64,000 nt of DNA from contig LAKY01000063.1 in NCBI GenBank assembly GCA_000987045.1, positions 104,280-168,279 on the forward strand, written 5' to 3'. This document shows positions 34,357 to 42,563 of this stretch, piece after piece. Both the position numbers and the translations under genes were made by a program. The stretch comes from Clostridiales bacterium PH28_bin88 (GTDB taxonomy: Bacteria > Bacillota > PH28-bin88). Position 1 is the first letter of the stretch. Each line of letters starts with the position of its first letter. A model generated the notes under the pieces. The model had not been told where the DNA came from. It saw nothing but the letters and a program-made list of their open reading frames with translations, and made no database searches.

Positions 34357-34755
34357 ATGCAGCTCACCAGACAAGGGGATTACGCTATCAGAACTGTACT
34401 GGAACTTGCGGCAAGGCCCCAGGATGAACTGGTACCAGTGAAGGAAATTGCTAGTAGTCAAGACGTACCGTTGCAATTCTTGAATAAGATAGTCCAGTCC
34501 CTGGCTAAGAGCGGTATTGTGATTACCGCCCGGGGGAGCAATGGTGGAGTCAAATTAGGCAGGGCAGCAGACCAGATTACCCTCCGGGATGTGGTAGAAG
34601 CTATTGAGGGGCCAATCGCCTTAAACAGGTGCGTGATCAGAGAAGGTGCTTGCGGGCGTGAGGGCTTTTGCCGGGTTCACCACGTCTGGCGCAGGGCCCA
34701 GGCCGCTCTCTTAGAGCATTTAGAGGGAGTCACCTTTGCCGATTTGGTAAGGTAA
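34357..34755 (+). CDS. Rrf2-family iron-sulfur transcription regulator
   Basis: This 132-residue winged-helix regulator has the Rrf2 N-terminus (MQLTRQGDYAIRTVLELA), recognition region (ITARGSNGGVKLGRAADQITL) and three cysteines (Cys92, 99, 105; CX6CX5C) that in IscR/NsrR relatives bind a cluster sensing iron-sulfur status, nitric oxide or redox state. CAAGGAGG lies 6 nt before the ATG. The position 260 bp upstream of cydAB suggests that it controls the oxidase; the region between contains AT-rich sequence but no palindrome I would assign firmly. The exact signal is not determinable here. Confidence 0.88.
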   Translation: MQLTRQGDYAIRTVLELAARPQDELVPVKEIASSQDVPLQFLNKIVQSLAKSGIVITARGSNGGVKLGRAADQITLRDVVEAIEGPIALNRCVIREGACGREGFCRVHHVWRRAQAALLEHLEGVTFADLVR

Positions 34756-35015
34756 TTTTTTTAGACTGATGTGGACTATATTGGTCTTGTTTGTCCGATT
34801 TTAGACCTTAAGTCAGGGGGTGAGCATGGAAGCAAGCTAAAAAGCATTGATGCACTGTAAAACATTAGGAAGGGGGTTGAGGCTTATTGCTTGGTAACGC
34901 TGAAAATACTGCAGGGAAGAATTTTTGATTTCCGGAACGGTATGGATTACGGGCGATTAAGCTTGTAGGGTTACGAGTGACCAGACCGGTATGTTTAAAA
35001 AATGGGGGGAGAACC

Positions 35016-36362
35016 ATGGATGCAGTCTTATTGTCGAGAATTCAATTTGCTTTTACGGTTGCCTATCACTATCTCTATGTCCCGTTAAGTATTGGGTTGG
35101 CCGTTTTAATCGCCGTCATAGAATTCAAGTTTTACCGGACAAGAGAAGAAGTCTATGACAGGATGGGCCGTTTCTGGACCAAGATTTTAGCCATCAATTT
35201 CGCTATCGGTGTTGCCACGGGGATCACCATGGAATTCCAGTTTGGCTCCAACTGGTCCAACTATTCCAGGTTCGTCGGCGATATTTTCGGCGCACCCTTG
35301 GCAGCGGAAGGCGTCTTTGCTTTCTTCCTGGAATCGACTTTCATCGGTTTATTGATATTTGGAAGGGATAAGATTACCAGGTTCATGCGATTTTTTGCCG
35401 CCTTAATGGTGGCCTTAGGTACTCATCTATCGGCTTTTTGGATCGTGGTAGCCAATTCATGGCAACAAACGCCGGCGGGCTTCAAGATTGAAGGTGGCCG
35501 GGCTATCTTAACCGATTTCGGGGCTGCCGTATTCAACCCTTCAACCCTACCCCGCTTTTTGCATACTGTCACCGGCGCCTACATAACGGCGGCGTTCGTT
35601 GTGATGGGAATTAGCGCCTACTATCTCCTGAAAAACGCTAATAAAGACGTGGCAAAGCACTCAATGAGGTTGGCCCTGATTTTTGGGTTAATCTTCGGTT
35701 CGTTGCAGTTCTACCTGGGAGACGTTCACGCCAAACAAGTAGCTGAGACCCAACCGGTCAAACTGGCGGCTTTTGAAGCTTTGTGGGAGACCAAAGAAGG
35801 TGCCCCGTTGCTATTGTTTGGGATACCGGACGGGGAGGCGGAAACCAATAAAGTGGAAATAGGTATCCCGGGACTTTTGAGTTTTCTGGTTCATGGCGAC
35901 TTTCAGGCGCCGGTGCGCGGCTTAAAGGAATTTCCCGAGGAGCTAAGGCCTCCGTTAGCGCCCACCTTCTGGTCATTCCGGATCATGATTGCCTTGGGCA
36001 TCTATATGGCACTGGTCCTGTTGCTAGGTCTTTACCATTACGTTAAAGGAAGCCTTTATACCCACAAGTCTGTTCTCAAGTTGATGCTATACTCCATTCC
36101 AGCTCCTTATCTGGCCAACGAACTTGGTTGGATGGCGGCAGAGGTAGGCAGGCAACCATGGATCGTAGACGGGTTGTTAAAGACGTCAGATGCAATCTCA
36201 CCGTTGCCGGCAGGACAGATTCTCTTGACCATTAGCTTGTTTGCGGTGGTTTACGCCTTGTTGTTCGCCGTGTTCATGTATCTGATGATCAAGGAAGTCA
36301 AGAAGCCGCTGTCCAGCCAAAAGCCGTTGACTTCCAGTGTTGAGGTCCCAGTACAGGTTTAA
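35016..36362 (+). CDS. cydA: Cytochrome bd quinol oxidase subunit I
   Basis: This 448-residue membrane subunit starts MDAVLLSRIQFAFTVAYHYL with the axial heme histidine, and has GITMEFQFGSNWSNYSRFVGDIFGAPLA-type core segments and the signature GRQPW near 385. The short quinol loop is typical of Gram-positive CydA. The enzyme oxidises menaquinol and reduces oxygen to water at high affinity, often for oxygen protection in anaerobes. The ATG at 35016 is preceded by GGGGGGAGA; the longer frame from 34977 is not favoured. cydB follows 26 bp later. Confidence 0.95.
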   Translation: MDAVLLSRIQFAFTVAYHYLYVPLSIGLAVLIAVIEFKFYRTREEVYDRMGRFWTKILAINFAIGVATGITMEFQFGSNWSNYSRFVGDIFGAPLAAEGVFAFFLESTFIGLLIFGRDKITRFMRFFAALMVALGTHLSAFWIVVANSWQQTPAGFKIEGGRAILTDFGAAVFNPSTLPRFLHTVTGAYITAAFVVMGISAYYLLKNANKDVAKHSMRLALIFGLIFGSLQFYLGDVHAKQVAETQPVKLAAFEALWETKEGAPLLLFGIPDGEAETNKVEIGIPGLLSFLVHGDFQAPVRGLKEFPEELRPPLAPTFWSFRIMIALGIYMALVLLLGLYHYVKGSLYTHKSVLKLMLYSIPAPYLANELGWMAAEVGRQPWIVDGLLKTSDAISPLPAGQILLTISLFAVVYALLFAVFMYLMIKEVKKPLSSQKPLTSSVEVPVQV

Positions 36363-36388
36363 TTGGTAGGTAAGGGAGGCAAAAAACA

Positions 36389-37405
36389 ATGGACCTGAAT
36401 ACCACCTGGTTTCTATTGGTAGGTGTGTTAATCGTCGGATATGCCGTTTTAGACGGTTTTGACCTGGGAGTGGGCAGCCTGTACTATTTGTTGGCCAAGA
36501 CTGACGAAGAAAAAAGCATGCTGCTAAACTCTATCGGCCCGGTGTGGGATGGTAATGAGGTTTGGCTCTTGACCGGTGGCGGGGCACTCTTTGCGGCTTT
36601 CCCGCTGGTTTATGCTACTGTGTTCAGCGGCTTTTATTTGGCCATGATGCTGGTCCTGTTGGGTTTAATCTTTCGCGCGGTATCCCTGGAGTACCGGAGG
36701 AAAATAGAGCGTCCGGATCTGGCAAAAGTCTTTGACGGCTTGTTTTTCGCCGGGAGTTTGATACCCGCACTGTTATTTGGAGTAGCCGTAGGCAATGTGG
36801 TCAGAGGGCTTCCTTTGGATACAGCCCTGAATTACTCAGGCACATTTTTTCAGCTTTTAAATCCTTATGCCTTGGTACTGGGACTGGTCGGGCTAATGGG
36901 CTTTCTTTTACAAGGAGCGACGTATACCATGCTCAAAACTGATGGAGTTGTTTTTGAACGGGCTAAAAAGCTCTCGAGGAAAATCTGGTTAGCCTTTGTC
37001 GCGCTTTATATTCTGGCCACTGTCTACAGCCTGTACGCCGCACCCCATCTTTTTGCCAATTATCAGCAGCAGTTTGTTTTATATGTGATTCCTCTGGCCA
37101 CCTGGGGAGCGATGCTTTCAACCCCGGTTTTGATTAAGGGGGGCAAGATTTTAGGATCGCTCATTGCTTCATCCGCCAGCCTTGCCGGGATAATTCTTAT
37201 TCTGGCAGCCGGTTTGTATCCCAAACTGGTCCCGGCAGAGGATCCTCAATTAAGCCTGACTATTTACAATGCCTCTTCGTCACCACTGACGTTAAAAGTG
37301 ATGCTGATTATCGCTTTAACAGGAGTGCCGATTGTACTGTTGTATACCACCTATGTTTACCGGGTGTTTCGAGGGAAAGTCAATGTGGAGAGTGAAACCT
37401 ATTAG
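36389..37405 (+). CDS. cydB: Cytochrome bd quinol oxidase subunit II
   Basis: This 338-residue subunit has about eight membrane helices and the family hallmarks YAVLDGFDLGVG near the start and GPVWDGNEVWLLTGGGALFAAFP-type sequence at about 50-72. It forms the heterodimer with CydA. GGGAGG lies about 9 nt before the ATG. The operon ends at a GAAA-loop hairpin at 37442. No cydC/cydD assembly genes are in the window. Confidence 0.95.
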   Translation: MDLNTTWFLLVGVLIVGYAVLDGFDLGVGSLYYLLAKTDEEKSMLLNSIGPVWDGNEVWLLTGGGALFAAFPLVYATVFSGFYLAMMLVLLGLIFRAVSLEYRRKIERPDLAKVFDGLFFAGSLIPALLFGVAVGNVVRGLPLDTALNYSGTFFQLLNPYALVLGLVGLMGFLLQGATYTMLKTDGVVFERAKKLSRKIWLAFVALYILATVYSLYAAPHLFANYQQQFVLYVIPLATWGAMLSTPVLIKGGKILGSLIASSASLAGIILILAAGLYPKLVPAEDPQLSLTIYNASSSPLTLKVMLIIALTGVPIVLLYTTYVYRVFRGKVNVESETY

Positions 37406-37441
37406 GTTAATTACACCTCCGACAGTTGAGGTCGAAGTTAA

Positions 37442-37463
37442 AGCCAGCCGAAAGGCTGGCTTA
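37442..37463. terminator. Bidirectional terminator between cydB and the zinc-ribbon gene
   Basis: A perfect 9-bp stem AAGCCAGCC/GGCTGGCTT closed by a GAAA tetraloop, followed by ATTGATAGTTT on the plus strand. It separates two convergent genes. Confidence 0.85.
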
Positions 37464-37471
37464 TTGATAGT

Positions 37472-37729
37472 TTAATGTTTCCCGCCACAGCAACTGCCGG
37501 GCACGCACTCCGGAAGGCGTTCGTCTCTCCCGCAGCAAAGTTCCTTTCCGTGTTCGTGGTTATGCTCACGGCCACTACCACCGGATTTAACGGAAAAGGT
37601 TGAAATCATTTTGGTGAGATTCCCGCTTCCGCAGGCCGAGCAACGCAGTTGGCCCGGGTCGTGATCCGCTTTCTGCAGAAACTCCGTTACCTTTCCGCAT
37701 TCCTGGCAACGATAGGCGAACAATGGCAT
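37472..37729 (-). CDS. FmdB-type zinc-ribbon protein with Cys/His-rich tail
   Basis: This 85-residue protein starts with an FmdB/CxxC_CxxC ribbon (MPLFAYRCQECGKVTEFL...LRCSACGSGNLTKMI) and ends in a histidine- and cysteine-rich tail (EHNHEHGKELCCG, ECVPGSCCGGKH). The ribbon binds zinc; the tail could hold nickel, copper or other metals. The role of the family is uncertain. It is 82 bp downstream of the DUF134 gene, whose product also has a metal-rich tail, so the two may act together in metal handling. Confidence 0.8.
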   Translation of the reverse strand: MPLFAYRCQECGKVTEFLQKADHDPGQLRCSACGSGNLTKMISTFSVKSGGSGREHNHEHGKELCCGRDERLPECVPGSCCGGKH

Positions 37730-37771
37730 CCCCTTTTAAACCTCCTTGTGATTTTTCCTCATCAGTTACAA

Positions 37772-37797
37772 AGAGCCCTCATTCACCTGAGGGCTCT
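37772..37797 (-). terminator. Terminator of the DUF134 gene
   Basis: A 10-bp perfect stem AGAGCCCTCA/TGAGGGCTCT with a 6-nt loop, followed on the minus strand by TTGTAACTG, 15 bp after the stop codon. Confidence 0.8.
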
Positions 37798-37811
37798 CAA
37801 GGCCTGTGTGC

Positions 37812-38339
37812 TCATGCGCGACAACCGCACCGCCCGCTACCTCTGTGACCGCCACCGTGGCCATACCGGTGACCCTGGCCGTGTCCATGACTCCCACCAT
37901 GTCCCTGGCCGCAGCAGCTCCCGTGGGTGTCAACCCGTTGCATCTGCCTGCTGTGGCAGGCCGGGCACTCCATGTCTACCCCGCGCTGCCCGTTGCCAAA
38001 GGGCGCCTCCCACTCATGCCCGCAGTCGCTGCACTTGAACTTGCGTTGAGCCATATCGAAATTCCCCCCTTCGATCCGGATGGCCTTACCTTCCACCAGG
38101 GCCATGGCGATTTTGGCCCTGGCATCACCCAGGATGCGGTGAAAGGTGGGGCGTGAGACCTGCATCCTCTCCGCGCAGGCCTCCTGTTCCAAGCCCGCCA
38201 TGTCCTTCAAGCGAACCGCTTCCAGCTCCTCTACCGTCAGGCAGACTTCTTCCAACTCCCCCAAGGGAACACCCGGGGGTTTGAAATAGGTATGCTCCGG
38301 CATTTGTTCCACGCGCCGGCATTTGGTGGGACGAGGCAT
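37812..38339 (-). CDS. DUF134 (UPF0251) DNA-binding protein with zinc ribbon and His-rich tail
   Basis: From ATG 38339 this is a 175-residue protein starting MPRPTKCRRVEQMP, the DUF134 signature. A helix-turn-helix follows (LTVEELEAVRLKDMAGLEQEACAERMQVSRPTFHRIL-type region), then a zinc ribbon (CSDCGHEW...CPACHSRQM) and a glycine/histidine-rich tail (GHGQGHRYGHGGGHR) likely to bind metal. DUF134 proteins are predicted transcription regulators. The palindrome at 38390 overlaps its promoter and suggests autoregulation. A longer frame to 38399 would run into the operator and was rejected. Confidence 0.82.
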   Translation of the reverse strand: MPRPTKCRRVEQMPEHTYFKPPGVPLGELEEVCLTVEELEAVRLKDMAGLEQEACAERMQVSRPTFHRILGDARAKIAMALVEGKAIRIEGGNFDMAQRKFKCSDCGHEWEAPFGNGQRGVDMECPACHSRQMQRVDTHGSCCGQGHGGSHGHGQGHRYGHGGGHRGSGRCGCRA

Positions 38340-38389
38340 GGCACTCACCCTCAGTTGTGACCTTATGTTCATAACCATTATAATCCATG

Positions 38390-38409
38390 TTATTGACATA
38401 TGTCAATAA
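38390..38409. promoter_or_regulatory. 20-bp perfect palindrome operator over the DUF134 promoter
   Basis: Half sites TTATTGACAT and ATGTCAATAA meet with no spacer. The minus-strand TTGACA inside it, 18 bp, then TATAAT (38376-38381) forms a promoter for the DUF134 gene, so a bound dimer would block the -35 box. It also lies 81 bp upstream of the divergent amidotransferase gene. Likely ligand: the DUF134 protein itself (inference). Confidence 0.65.
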
Positions 38410-38489
38410 TTAAATTCACAATTTTTTAGGTCTTGAAATCCAGCAAAGGGATGTTGTATGTTTATCATATTAGGAACGGAGGGTTGGTG

Positions 38490-39206
38490 TTGAAACCAAT
38501 TATCGGTATTACATGCCTGTTGCGTGATCTACAGCTATTTGAAAGCCCGGAACACTGTAACGTGTTACCTACCGGTTTCATTGAAGCGGTAACCTTCGCG
38601 GGAGGTACGCCGGTTCTCCTTTCACCCCAGGCGGCGAATGCCGCCGAGTACCTTCCCCTGTTGGACGGTCTCCTACTTAGCGGGGGAGCGGATGTTACTC
38701 CCTCCCTGTACGGCCAAGCGCCTCACACGAAAACCACCGGCTGCATTCCCGAGCGCGACGGTTTTGAAGTAGAACTGGCCAGGGCTGTTCTGGCCAAGGA
38801 CATCCCAGTGTTGGGTATTTGCAGGGGAGCACAGGTGCTGAACGTCGCCCTGGGTGGAACGCTGATTCAAGATATCCCGGAGTGCGTGCCGGGGGCAATC
38901 TCCCACCTGCAAGACGCTTTGGATCACGAGCCTTCCCACGATGTTTCGCTGGTAGCCTCCGGCCTGTTGGCAGAAGTATTGGCATCTGCGGAAATCCCGG
39001 TGAACTCTTTTCATCACCAGGCTGTCGACAAGCCGGGGGAGGGATTACGGGTAGTGGCCCGCTCGCGGGACGGGGTTATCGAGGCTGTGGAAGGGACCAG
39101 GTGGAGATGGGTGGTAGGGGTGCAGTGGCACCCCGAGTACATGTTTTTGTCCAATGAAAAGCAGGCGCGGTTGTTCAAGGCCTTTATCGCAGCCGCTACC
39201 CGGTAA
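38490..39206 (+). CDS. Class I glutamine amidotransferase, gamma-glutamyl-GABA hydrolase (peptidase C26) family
   Basis: This 238-residue cytoplasmic hydrolase has the PuuD-family pattern: GLLLSGGADVTPSLYG, the nucleophile elbow GICRGAQVLNVALGG, and the His/Glu pair in GVQWHPEYM. The family removes the gamma-glutamyl group from compounds such as gamma-glutamyl-GABA; the natural substrate here is unknown. TTG 38490 is 6 nt after GGAGGG; GTG 38487 is an alternative. It is a single gene with its own terminator at 39237, divergent from the DUF134 gene. Confidence 0.88.
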   Translation: MKPIIGITCLLRDLQLFESPEHCNVLPTGFIEAVTFAGGTPVLLSPQAANAAEYLPLLDGLLLSGGADVTPSLYGQAPHTKTTGCIPERDGFEVELARAVLAKDIPVLGICRGAQVLNVALGGTLIQDIPECVPGAISHLQDALDHEPSHDVSLVASGLLAEVLASAEIPVNSFHHQAVDKPGEGLRVVARSRDGVIEAVEGTRWRWVVGVQWHPEYMFLSNEKQARLFKAFIAAATR

Positions 39207-39236
39207 AGGTTCAGAGTACAACTTCAAAGAAATGAA

Positions 39237-39266
39237 AAGCCGGCGTATGTACCGGCTTATTTGCTG
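39237..39266 (+). terminator. Terminator of the amidotransferase gene
   Basis: Stem AAGCCGG/CCGGCTT with an 8-nt loop, followed by ATTTGCTGTTTTT, 30 bp after the stop codon. On the minus strand it can also end the iron-uptake operon. Confidence 0.8.
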
Positions 39267-39304
39267 TTTTTCCCTTTGAGCAAGAAAACTCAGGCCTTTG
39301 ACAA

Positions 39305-40030
39305 TCACCGATTGCACTGCCGGGCCGCATCACTTGCCAGTCGGGTTGGAAAAGGTCCCGCGGCGCCGGTGCGCAAGCGGTCAATCCGGCGGATCCTGCC
39401 GTGCTCCAGGGTGACCCGCCGCTCCGCCATTTCCCCTACCTCCGGGTCGTGGGTTACCATGATAATGGTGTGCCCTTCCCGGTGGAGTTCCCTGAACAGG
39501 TCCATCACCATTCTCTCGTTCGCCTCGTCTAAGTTGCCGGTGGGTTCATCCGCCAGGATGATGGCCGGATAGTTGATTAACGCCCTGGCGATGCAAACCC
39601 GCTGCTGCTCACCACCGGACAACTGGCTGGGCAGGTGCCGCGCCCGCTCGGCTAACCCTACCCTTTTGAGCGCTTCCAGTGCCTCCCGCTCATCGGGCAT
39701 GCTGTGGTAATACTGGGCCACCATCACGTTCTCCTGCGCCGTCAGGTGCGGGATCAGGTGAAACTGCTGGAAAACAAGCCCCACCTTGTCCCGGCGGACC
39801 TCCGTCAATTCCCTGGGGCTCAACCTGGCGGTGTCCACCCCGTCAATCCATACCGAACCGGAAGTGGGTTTATCCATGCACCCGATGATATTCATCAGCG
39901 TGGTTTTCCCTGAACCCGACGGGCCCATGATGGAAACCCACTCCCCCGCCTCCACCACCAGGTCTACCGCCTGCAGCGCGTGTACGTTACCATAAACCTT
40001 GGAAACCCCTTTAAGCTCCAGCAAGCTCAT
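39305..40030 (-). CDS. ABC ATPase of the P19/FTR1-linked iron uptake system (LolD/MacB type)
   Basis: This 241-residue ATPase has Walker A GPSGSGKT, Q-loop, signature LSGGEQQRV and Walker B IILADEPTG with the LolD/MacB-type LDEANERMVMDLF continuation. It is the last gene of the operon and energises the two FtsX-like permeases encoded upstream (56 bp gap). In Campylobacter and uropathogenic E. coli the matching gene (Cj1663 / fetD) belongs to the P19/FetMP iron system; gene order here is the same. The extra C-terminal 20 residues are not conserved in the domain. Confidence 0.9.
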   Translation of the reverse strand: MSLLELKGVSKVYGNVHALQAVDLVVEAGEWVSIMGPSGSGKTTLMNIIGCMDKPTSGSVWIDGVDTARLSPRELTEVRRDKVGLVFQQFHLIPHLTAQENVMVAQYYHSMPDEREALEALKRVGLAERARHLPSQLSGGEQQRVCIARALINYPAIILADEPTGNLDEANERMVMDLFRELHREGHTIIMVTHDPEVGEMAERRVTLEHGRIRRIDRLRTGAAGPFPTRLASDAARQCNR

Positions 40031-40086
40031 TTGCCGACCCCTCCCAGCAGATTGGTCACGACTACCCGATAATTACGAGTCTACTA

Positions 40087-41223
40087 CTATTCTCCCCGCA
40101 AGACCACGGCGGGTTCCACACCGGCGGCGAACTTTACCGGGATCAGGCAACCCAGGGCGGACACCCCCAGGGAAACCGCCAGGACCAGGGGGATGACCCC
40201 GGGGCGAAAAGAGATATAGGTGCCGAAGACGCTCTGGCCAACCACCTGGGCAAAGGCGAAACCCACCACCAGCCCCAGCATGCCTCCGACGAGGCCCAGG
40301 AGAGTTCCCTCCCCCAGGAATTCCAACGCAATGCTCCTGTTTTGCGCCCCCAGGGCTTTTTTTAAGCCGATTTCCCGCCGGCGCTCCATCACCATGGCCA
40401 TCATGGTGGTGACCACGCTCAGGAGGGTCGCCAGCAGGATCACCGCTACCACCAGGAAGACCAGCGAACGGATCTTTTCCAGCATAGCTCCCTCGGAACG
40501 GGAGATCTGCTGGATGGGGCGGGCGGTAATCGAGGGAAATTCACCGGTTACCCTACCGGCCAATTCCTCCAGTTCCGCTCCCCTGGCCATCACGCTCAAG
40601 TAGGCCAGGTTGACGCGACCGGCCTGGGCCAGCAGTTCCTGGGCCAGGTCCAGGTCGACAAAGACCTGGTTGTCCTCGGTACTGCCCGTGGTGATGATGC
40701 CCCTGACGGATACCGTCACGGAATTCCCGGTGATTTCATCCTGCAGTCGCAGGGATGAACCCACCGTGAGGTCCAGTTTGTCCGCCACCGCGATCCCCAC
40801 CATGGCTTCTTCCCGGCTGCCCCGGGCCGGCCAATCGCCGTTCACCCGCCAGTAGGGACTGACAGTCCTCACCTGGTCAAACCAGGTGCCTACCACTACT
40901 AACCGGCTTTTGTCCGCCCGGACAATGCCGTACAGGTACGGGGCATACCCGATCAGGTTTTCTCCCGGGATCACTGTAACCGCCTGCTCCATCTCCCGCT
41001 GCGGCAGCCACGGCTCTCCCCCCCGGGAGGGAGCCAGCACCACGTTGGCACCGTAGGCGCGAAACTCCCGGCTCATTTTCTGGTTGATGTCGTAATAAAC
41101 GCTGGTCAACCCCGCCAGCACCGCCGCCCCGATGCCGACGGCCACCAGGGCCAGGGCCATCCGGGACTTGCGCTGGCTGAAAGAACTGCTGACCAACCTC
41201 ATGTACATGGCCTGTTTCTTCAT
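40087..41223 (-). CDS. FtsX/MacB-like permease of the iron uptake system, second copy
   Basis: This 378-residue membrane protein has an N-terminal helix (about 20-42), a large extracytoplasmic MacB_PCD domain (about 45-250) and three C-terminal helices (FtsX domain; RRREIGLKKALGAQNRSIALEFLGEG, GCLIPVKFAAGVEPAVVLRGE). It is paralogous to the permease encoded 19 bp upstream, and the two presumably form a heterodimer. Members of this fold usually couple ATP hydrolysis to mechanical work outside the membrane rather than simple transport. Equivalent to Cj1662/fetC by gene order. Confidence 0.87.
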   Translation of the reverse strand: MKKQAMYMRLVSSSFSQRKSRMALALVAVGIGAAVLAGLTSVYYDINQKMSREFRAYGANVVLAPSRGGEPWLPQREMEQAVTVIPGENLIGYAPYLYGIVRADKSRLVVVGTWFDQVRTVSPYWRVNGDWPARGSREEAMVGIAVADKLDLTVGSSLRLQDEITGNSVTVSVRGIITTGSTEDNQVFVDLDLAQELLAQAGRVNLAYLSVMARGAELEELAGRVTGEFPSITARPIQQISRSEGAMLEKIRSLVFLVVAVILLATLLSVVTTMMAMVMERRREIGLKKALGAQNRSIALEFLGEGTLLGLVGGMLGLVVGFAFAQVVGQSVFGTYISFRPGVIPLVLAVSLGVSALGCLIPVKFAAGVEPAVVLRGE

Positions 41224-41242
41224 CAGGGATAACCTCCACCTC

Positions 41243-42538
41243 CTACCTGCCGCCGCGCAGGACTTCCGCCGGCCGCAGCCGGATCACCATTCGCATGGCG
41301 GAAAGGCTGCCCGCCAGCGCGATGCCCACTGAAAGCAGCAGCACCACAGGAATGACCATCGAGTTAAGGGGGATTTCCGCTGCAAATACCGTTCGCCCAA
41401 TGAGTTGGGCAAAGCCTACACCCAGGCCATACCCCAGGCCACCGCCCAGCAGTCCCGCAGCTGTCGCCTCTGCCAGGAACAACAGCAGCACCGCGCCGTC
41501 CTCGGCGCCCACCGCTTTCAAGAGGCCGATCTCGCGGCTGCGCTCCAGCACCTTGGTGGTCATCAGGCTGGAAATCCCCAGGGCGGAACTGATCAGGGCC
41601 GCCAGGGTCAAGAGCAGCATCAGGAGCTGAATCTTACCCAGGATGACCCCCTCGGATTCCGAAACCTGCAGCACCGGCTTGGCCTTGACCCCGGGAATGG
41701 CCTCTTCGATCTGGTACGCGATGGAACTGACGTAGGCGGTACAGTACCAGGTCTCGTACTCCTTGGTGGTGAGGGCGCGGGGGTCAGCGGCGGCCTTCCT
41801 GGCCAGCTCATTCTCCGGGGTAGTCAAAGCGCTCACCTCCACCCGCGCCACCTTGCCCGCCAGGCCCAGCAGTTCCTGCACCAGCGGCAGGGGGACCAGC
41901 ACCCGGTCATCATCCTCTCCACCGCTGTTGAGGATCCCCTGCACGTCCAGTTCTGCTTCCCGCCTGCCCTCTGCCGTTTCCGCAGCCACCCGGAGGCGGT
42001 CCCCGGGTTTCAGGCCAAGTTCGGCGGCCAGGCCGTGCCCTACCATGGCGGTCCGACCGTTCCCGGAAGCGACATCGTCAACCCATTCGCCGCTGATCTC
42101 CCACCAGGGTTTGATCTGTCTCACCCCGGTGCGGAAAGACTCGCCGGTAGGCAGGTCCAGTTGCCGGTCGAACCATGTGCCCACCAACACCGCCTGCCGG
42201 CCGGATTCCGGCAGGTCCACCGTCATGTCCAGGTAGGGCGCGAACCCGATAATGTTGTGGGCCCAGAAAACCGTCTTCATCTTGGGGATTTCCGCCTCAT
42301 CGATGTACTGCCGGTCCGCCAGGGGATTGAAATCAATACCCCCGATCTCCACGGGCAGCGTCTCCACCTGGGGAACCACCAGCAGGTTGGCGCCATAGGT
42401 TTTCAATTCCCGGTTGATCTTGTCCCCGATGCCCAGCATCACGTTCAGCATGGCGGTAGCCAGGGAAGCCCCGAAGGCAATGGTAACGACGGCCAGTATC
42501 TTGCCCTGCCATCCCCTGATGAAGGAATTCCGAAACAT
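41243..42538 (-). CDS. FtsX/MacB-like permease of the iron uptake system, first copy
   Basis: From ATG 42538 this is a 431-residue membrane protein: N-terminal helix (ILAVVTIAFGASLATAML), extracytoplasmic MacB_PCD domain, and three C-terminal helices with VLERSREIGLLKAVGAEDGAV and MRMVIRLRPAEVLRGGR. It pairs with the second permease and the ATPase. A GTG at 42550 with GGGGG 9 nt upstream is an equally possible start. The open frame continues to 42883, but that part is the out-of-frame shadow of the DUF2318 gene. The gap to the DUF2318 stop is 25 bp. Confidence 0.87.
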   Translation of the reverse strand: MFRNSFIRGWQGKILAVVTIAFGASLATAMLNVMLGIGDKINRELKTYGANLLVVPQVETLPVEIGGIDFNPLADRQYIDEAEIPKMKTVFWAHNIIGFAPYLDMTVDLPESGRQAVLVGTWFDRQLDLPTGESFRTGVRQIKPWWEISGEWVDDVASGNGRTAMVGHGLAAELGLKPGDRLRVAAETAEGRREAELDVQGILNSGGEDDDRVLVPLPLVQELLGLAGKVARVEVSALTTPENELARKAAADPRALTTKEYETWYCTAYVSSIAYQIEEAIPGVKAKPVLQVSESEGVILGKIQLLMLLLTLAALISSALGISSLMTTKVLERSREIGLLKAVGAEDGAVLLLFLAEATAAGLLGGGLGYGLGVGFAQLIGRTVFAAEIPLNSMVIPVVLLLSVGIALAGSLSAMRMVIRLRPAEVLRGGR

Positions 42539-42563
42539 CCGCCAGAACACTGCCCTACACCCC

